Shown piece by piece: positions 59,431 to 64,000 of a stretch of DNA of 64,000 nucleotides. Positions within the stretch are counted from its first letter, which is position 1; each line of letters begins with the position of its first letter. Position numbers and translations under genes: made by a program. This DNA is from Lycium barbarum. Its lineage: Eukaryota; Streptophyta; Magnoliopsida; Solanales; Solanaceae. The notes beneath the pieces are model-generated. The model was given only the letters and a program-made list of their open reading frames with translations. It was not told where the DNA came from and did no database searches. The stretch is taken from positions 117,800,376 through 117,864,375 of the forward strand of contig NC_083342.1 of assembly GCF_019175385.1 (NCBI RefSeq). Reading direction: 5' to 3'.

Positions 59431-61540
59431 CAAAACATCAATGCTAACAAAGTATTAATCAAACGATGTCGAAGCAACGTAGAACGAGCAGCTAAGTGGA
59501 TCATCTACTCATGTTTGGCGGAAAGTCTATAGCGAAAATTATAGCACCTTGAAATTTAAAAACATTAGTCGATTTTTCTCAAAATACACCAGCGAGCTTT
59601 GGCAAAGTACATCAGTCATTAGGCTTAAAATGGTCACCAACAGGGCATCCCAATAACAAATAGCAACAACACGGAAGTGGAAAACTTATCCCAAAATGGG
59701 CAGCAACACAGGGCGAACAACGATAACAAACAGCCTATGAGGCGAAGTAATAACGATCAACAAACCACAGCCGGCAAGGCTCAAATAAATACATTAACGA
59801 AGGCAAGGCAAACAATGATATGTTTAAAGAAAGGAAAGAAACAGCCTGTGGGTGTCAAATAGCCAAGCCTAGCCAGAAACAACAGCGACCAACGTATTGA
59901 GGCTCAGAAATATTATTTGCGGCTTTTACCAGGGAAATGGAGGTGTCGCCACGGCTGCGGACTGGTTGAAGTAAAGGTGGCGATGGGAGGAGAACGAAAA
60001 GGAAAATGGGGGGAAGGGCGGCGTGGCTGCTCGTTGGCTGCTCCGGTATGAAGGAGAAAGAGAAAAAGGAAAGAGGAGGAGGGTAACGTTGTGGTTGGCC
60101 ATTTCGTGGTGGTTGGAGTTCACCGGATCTCCGGCGTGGAGGGGAGTGGCGGCGGCTGTGGAAAAAAAAATGAGAGGAGGGAAAATGTTTAGGGCTTCTT
60201 TTTTATGTCAAAACTCTAGCACCTCTATTCAAATTCTTTGAAATACTACCACTCAGTAATCAATAAGACACCAAACTTCAGTAAACCATCCATCCGTAAA
60301 ACAGCAACTACAACATTACCCTAAAAAGGAACTTCATGTGGATGTAAAAATTCTAGCACCTCTATTCAAATTTCTTTGCAATACTAGCTACACTCAACAA
60401 TCAATAAGAAATCAAACCTCCAGTAAAAATTCAATCTTTCTCATTCTTTTTTTTTTTTCAGTAAAGATTCAAACTTTCTATTTTTTTTTTTTCACCAAGA
60501 TTGAAACTTTACATATATTTTAACTCCGAGTGATATTTGTGAAGCGAAAAGAAGAAAAAAAAATACATAAGATACACACAAAAACAAAACAAAACAAAAA
60601 AAATCGTTAGAGAGGAGAGGAAGATAGCAGCAACGTGGTGTGCGGGCTGGTGGTTTCGTGGTGGGTTTTCTGTTCGCCGGAGCTCGGAGCTCCGGCGTGG
60701 AGGGGCTGGCGGCGGCGGCTGTTGTGTGAAGTAGAGGAAATAAAAATGTTTAGGTTTTTATGGAGAGGGAGGAGTGAGAGGGAAATGAAGTGGGGCAGTG
60801 GGGTGAAGAGGGGTGTGACGGAGTTCGCCGGAGCTCGTAGAGAGCGGCGGCGGCTGGAAAGAGAGGTGTGAGGAGAGGGAAATGTTTAGGGTTTTGTTTT
60901 TTTTAGAAGAGAGAGGGGAGAGAAAAAATCTGTGTTGTGCTTGTGTGTGTATGTGTAAGTGTTGTGTAGATGTATAGAATGAAGACAAAGGATGAAAAAA
61001 ATAAAATTTAACCCCACCCTTTCTTATAATATCAATGAACACCCTCTTTTGTCCAAAAAATAAAAGAATGCACCCCTTTGTCCCCTCAATGCTTATTTTA
61101 ATCCCTTTTTAAAAAAAAAGTGATGAAACCTTGACTTGATCGGATTTTACTCCGCGTTTAAAAATTAATTACTCCGATTTTCTCTGCACTGTCAGACTGT
61201 ACTAAAATATAGTTAATTAATACATGTATAAATAATAACGCAAGTATAAAATATAAACATTAATGTCTATGATATGAAAATGTATTGCTATAAAATTAAG
61301 AAACAATTATTAATTGCACAAAAAATTGTAGTATCACGCTGTACATGTGCAAAATAATGATTCTTAAAAAAATGACAATAAATTGAGAAAATTCCTAAAA
61401 TAAGGATAATCATCAATAAATTGTTGAAAAAATGTAAAAATGTGTAAAAAATGTATTTCGTGCTTTTTAACGAATCAGGGCCCCCCCAAACGATAATTTT
61501 AAGCACGTCGAGCCAAAATTAGGTGTCAACAGTCGTTATA

Positions 61541-62530
61541 TCTAAAAGTCTCATCCCCATCACTAATGGTTTTAGAAGACTCATCCCCCTCGCTAGATAT
61601 ATTGTGTTCCTGATTATATTGTAACAAATGTAATATCAATTAGACAAATAAGGAAAACTAAAGATTGGTGCCAATATTTTAAAGGACTGATTGTAAATCG
61701 ATCCGACCAACTATTAGTCGGTCTATTATATATTTAGAAAATCAGACTGATTTATAGATTGGTCAGATTAATTTATTATCAATCGCCTGATTGGTAAACA
61801 AAATATTTTAGCCTTTTGGATGATTTTATAAAACAGATCGATGGTTGATTGAGTAGAACAATTAATAATCGGTCATGTAAATTGTGACAGATTTTTACTT
61901 GGTCGGACCGATTTATTATCTGTCACTTAATTTATAAAATCTGTGATTCCTTTCTTACTCATATGAGAAATTTAAGTTGAAAAAAGTTAAAAAATGAAGA
62001 TGCACCTGATTCTCCTTGAGCTCGCGGCCAACATTTTTAGGATCTACTTGCACCATGAATTCTTCAAAGAACAAGTAAAAGTTATGATCAAGAAACAACA
62101 CCCACAAATAAAAAGCAATTACTATTGTAACTCCATATAAACTTTAATTGCATATCTATTACTATAATGTTTTTCTTTAGAAAATAAGATTGATGCTAGA
62201 GTTAAGGAAGAGTAGAAAACTTACAATTTAGAAACTCAAGAAGAATACTCAAAGACAAAGTTCTAAAGACGAGTAAATTGGAGAAGCAATCCTTCTTTAG
62301 CAAGAAGGGAGGAGAAAGATAGAATTGCCTTCAATAGACATAGCAAATCTTTTTATTTGTGCCGTTGCAATGCGAGGGATAGCAGATTTGAATTGGAGGA
62401 AATATTAGATTTTTATGTTTAGTTTATTTACAAATAGGTCTCATAGCTTGTATAATATTATAGCTCAATCATTCATTAAGTCATTTTTCTTATTTATTTT
62501 AAAATGGATAAATAAGAGAAGACCATTTAA
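61541..62530. other. Right part of 33-bp repeat and AT-rich flank
   Basis: Starts with the right half of the 33-bp repeat (to about 61605). From 61680 to 61960 words such as GATCCGACCAACTATTAGTC and GGTCGGACCGATTTAT resemble subterminal repeats of CACTA elements, but ends were not found. At 62005-62075 the minus strand has an exon-like frame (FMVQVDPKNVGRELKENQ) followed by a GTGCAT donor; not recognised. Confidence 0.4.
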
Positions 62531-63035
62531 TGCAGACTCACTCTTCCACAAAAGAAAGAAGTTATTATTGTACTTTTCCCCAAATACATCTCTTCAAACT
62601 TCAAAGTTAACGTAGGAATACACTTTTTTTTTAATAGTAAATATGTATATACATATATATGGTCTTAAGAAAAAGTGAGGTCTAAAGAAAGTGGGGCCCC
62701 AAGGCATTTCCTTACTAGCCTTACCTATCAGCCGGTCCTAATTTTTAATAATTATGGTGTTCTTGCAAAAAGAATTGTATTAAAAAAATAACATATTTAC
62801 GTATATTATATATATATTTTATCAGTATCAGAGCTTATTCATATGTTTAATGACTCTGATACAACCAGGTGGCCTGAATAAACAAATAAAAGAATCAACA
62901 AAATGAAAGACAAATTAGCTAATCAAGACACTAAAGCAAACATATCTTTGTAAAATTTAAACATCTTTTAAAAAAAAATAGTAAAATAATATTATTTTAA
63001 TTATTTATACAAAGACAAAAAAAAAAAGACTAAGA
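62531..63035. repeat. Direct repeat, copy 2 (partner at 53941)
   Basis: Begins AATGCAGACTCACTCTTCCA and follows copy 1 through GGTCTTAAGAAAAAGTGAGG and CAACCAGGTGGCCTGAATAA to the A-rich end. It includes the hAT element's right terminus without the rest of the element. Without the nested LTRs the two copies would be about 1.8 kb apart. Confidence 0.88.
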
Positions 63036-63089
63036 AAGAAAAATAAAATACATCAGGACTAATTATTGTGTCTTCCTAATTATAAAACT

Positions 63090-63555
63090 AATAGAAGAAG
63101 AAAAGAAGGATTAAGTAACGTTAAGTCGCTTTAAGTGTATTGAGTATGTTTAAGTACCCATTAAGTAGTAAAAGAAAGGATGAATTAAGCAGGTTAATAG
63201 GTTTAAGTAGCATTATTTAGTAGAAGAAAAGATGGATAAGTATTTTTAAGTAAAACTTAAGTAGGGTTAAGTAGCATAAATTAGAAGAAGAAAAGTGAGA
63301 TTAAGTAATCTTAAGTAGGGTCAAGTAACCTGAAGTAGCAAATAAAAGAAGGATTAAGCATGGTTAAGTAGCATAAAGTAGCACATAGTAGAAGAAGAAA
63401 AGAATGAAAAAGTAGCGTTAAGTAGGTTAGGGAGCATAAAGTTGACGAAGAAAATAAGGATTAAGCAGTGTTAAGTAGCATTAAATATCATAAAGTAGCA
63501 CATAGCAGAAGAATAAAAGTAGGATTAAGTAGTGCTAAGTAAGGTTAAATACAGG
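63090..63555. repeat. TTAAGTAG-rich degenerate minisatellite
   Basis: Loosely repeated units of about 60-80 bases built from AGAAGAAAAGAAGGATTAAG, GGTTAAGTAGCATAAAGTAG and related words, about seven units, variable in length. No coding potential. Confidence 0.75.
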
Positions 63556-64000
63556 GTCGATAATAGAGTGAAATTTCTAAAGCTTGGGCTTTAGGCCCCA
63601 ACTTTTGGGTGCCCTATTTTGTACAAATATAGTTACATAACTTTTGTAAAAAAAAAAAATAGTACTACTACATTGTTTCATTGAAAGGGAAAGACAAACT
63701 TTTCAGACCTTTGATTTGACAAAATGAAGGCCTAAAATTAGCTTTTCCAACCTATATATAGTGGAAAAGATGTGACAGGGTAATTATTATTTCTCTTTTA
63801 CCTTTTTCAATCAAGGAAGACTTTTTACTCCCTTTCTGGATTTTTAGAAGTACTCTTCTTTCTTCTCCTTCTAATGCAACGTAAATATTACAAGCTTCAC
63901 CTTTACTCACTTTCTTTGTACCTCCAAAATATTTTCTTCTTGCAAATATTGTAGGTTCTGGAAACAAATATTCTCTTCGTTCCAAAAATACTGTCTTACT
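63556..64000. other. Right edge of window, unassigned
   Basis: Contains GGGCTTTAGGCCCCAAC (63584-63600), similar to the ends of TTF-type hAT elements, and a 77-codon minus-strand frame (63985-63752) with no recognised domain. A gene may continue past the edge. Confidence 0.35.

Larger units (their letters stand above)
57068..61531 (+). mobile_element. Solo LTR, large (4.46 kb), Tat/Ogre-like
   Basis: TGTTGCACCC at 57068 and GGTGTCAACA ending at 61531 are the termini. A perfect 5-base target-site duplication GTCGT is at 57063-57067 and 61532-61536. The early AGAGTCGCCACCTAG block (57140) and very long LTR suggest a Tat/Ogre-type family. No coding sequence recognised. Internally it has a (TA)n run at 57868-57905 and a 160-base tandem repeat at 59020-59430. 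Two GC-rich stretches with GCCGGAGCTC and GGCGGCGGCT words lie at 59940-60180 and 60640-60890. Confidence 0.85.
54700..61540 (-). mobile_element. Solo LTR of a TGTAACGACCC-type gypsy family, split by a second LTR
   Basis: The plus-strand start TGTCACGACCC at 54700 mirrors the end GGGTCGT (57061-57067) plus TATA (61537-61540) once the inner insertion is removed, giving an LTR of about 2.37 kb. The terminal inverted repeat TGT(A)ACGACCC / GGGTCGT(G)ACA is a common gypsy LTR end in Solanaceae; orientation is minus. TTTAG (54695-54699) and TCTAA (61541-61545) occupy the same place in the flanking 33-bp repeat and are taken as an eroded target-site duplication. No coding region. Carries a palindrome array at 56522-56739. 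Confidence 0.75.

Noticed and set aside
58994..59504. Overlapping frames with repeated FYCVLGHF-like words
   Set aside because: They are produced by the 160-base tandem repeat in the LTR, not by a gene.

Overview
The window is nuclear DNA of a dicot plant, most likely a member of the Solanaceae. The evidence is intron-rich plant housekeeping genes, Athila and Tat-type gypsy LTR retrotransposons, a tRNA-Asp primer binding site, interspersed repeats with (CAA)n/(TTG)n ends as in Solanaceae SINEs, and many MITEs. The family assignment is an inference from repeat character; no search was run.

Layout. (1) 1-12780: a defective Athila-type gypsy element on the minus strand. In its own 5' to 3' order it has a 5' LTR (12780 to 9836, split by a related solo LTR at 10569-12090), PBS, gag, protease-RT-RNase H-integrase, a promoter-like spacer, and a broken env-position ORF; its 3' LTR lies beyond the left edge. 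(2) 12781-15645: a decayed plant-mobile-domain (MAIN-like) gene cut by that insertion, with a palindrome array upstream. (3) 16532-17821: an intact single-exon DAD1-like phospholipase A1. (4) 18240-22909: a diverged partial duplicate of the 3' end of the glycyl-tRNA synthetase gene, loaded with a LINE fragment, a MULE, a hAT element and a CACTA-like MITE, most with recoverable target-site duplications. (5) 23755-25039: a four-exon universal-stress-protein-domain gene (minus strand). (6) 26948-49708: a complete 30-exon gene for the bacterial-type organellar glycyl-tRNA synthetase (EDD1 type, minus strand), reconstructed exon by exon to 1059 residues. (7) 50971-54150: a dead TTF-type hAT transposon. 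(8) 54450-63555: nested solo LTRs (54700-61540, holding 57068-61531), a split 33-bp tandem repeat, a 0.5-kb direct repeat and a TTAAGTAG-rich minisatellite.

The main unexpected signal is regulatory. Short perfect CpG-containing palindromes occur in arrays with fixed spacing, upstream of the minus-strand TATA-like box, in two unrelated LTR families. The Athila-type LTRs and the Athila internal spacer carry 16 pairs of an ACGG(A/T)CCGT palindrome, every pair exactly 19 bp apart. The unrelated LTR at 54.7 kb carries CCGCTATAGCGG palindromes spaced 20-14-20-32 bp over nearly three 86-bp units. A third palindrome type, stacked at about 38-39 bp, lies upstream of the plant-mobile-domain gene.

The three functional-looking genes are housekeeping or signalling genes: plastid lipid hydrolysis, a USP-fold protein and organellar glycyl-tRNA charging. 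There is no sign of an operon-like link among them. Positions and motifs were read by eye; percentages and homology calls have not been computed.
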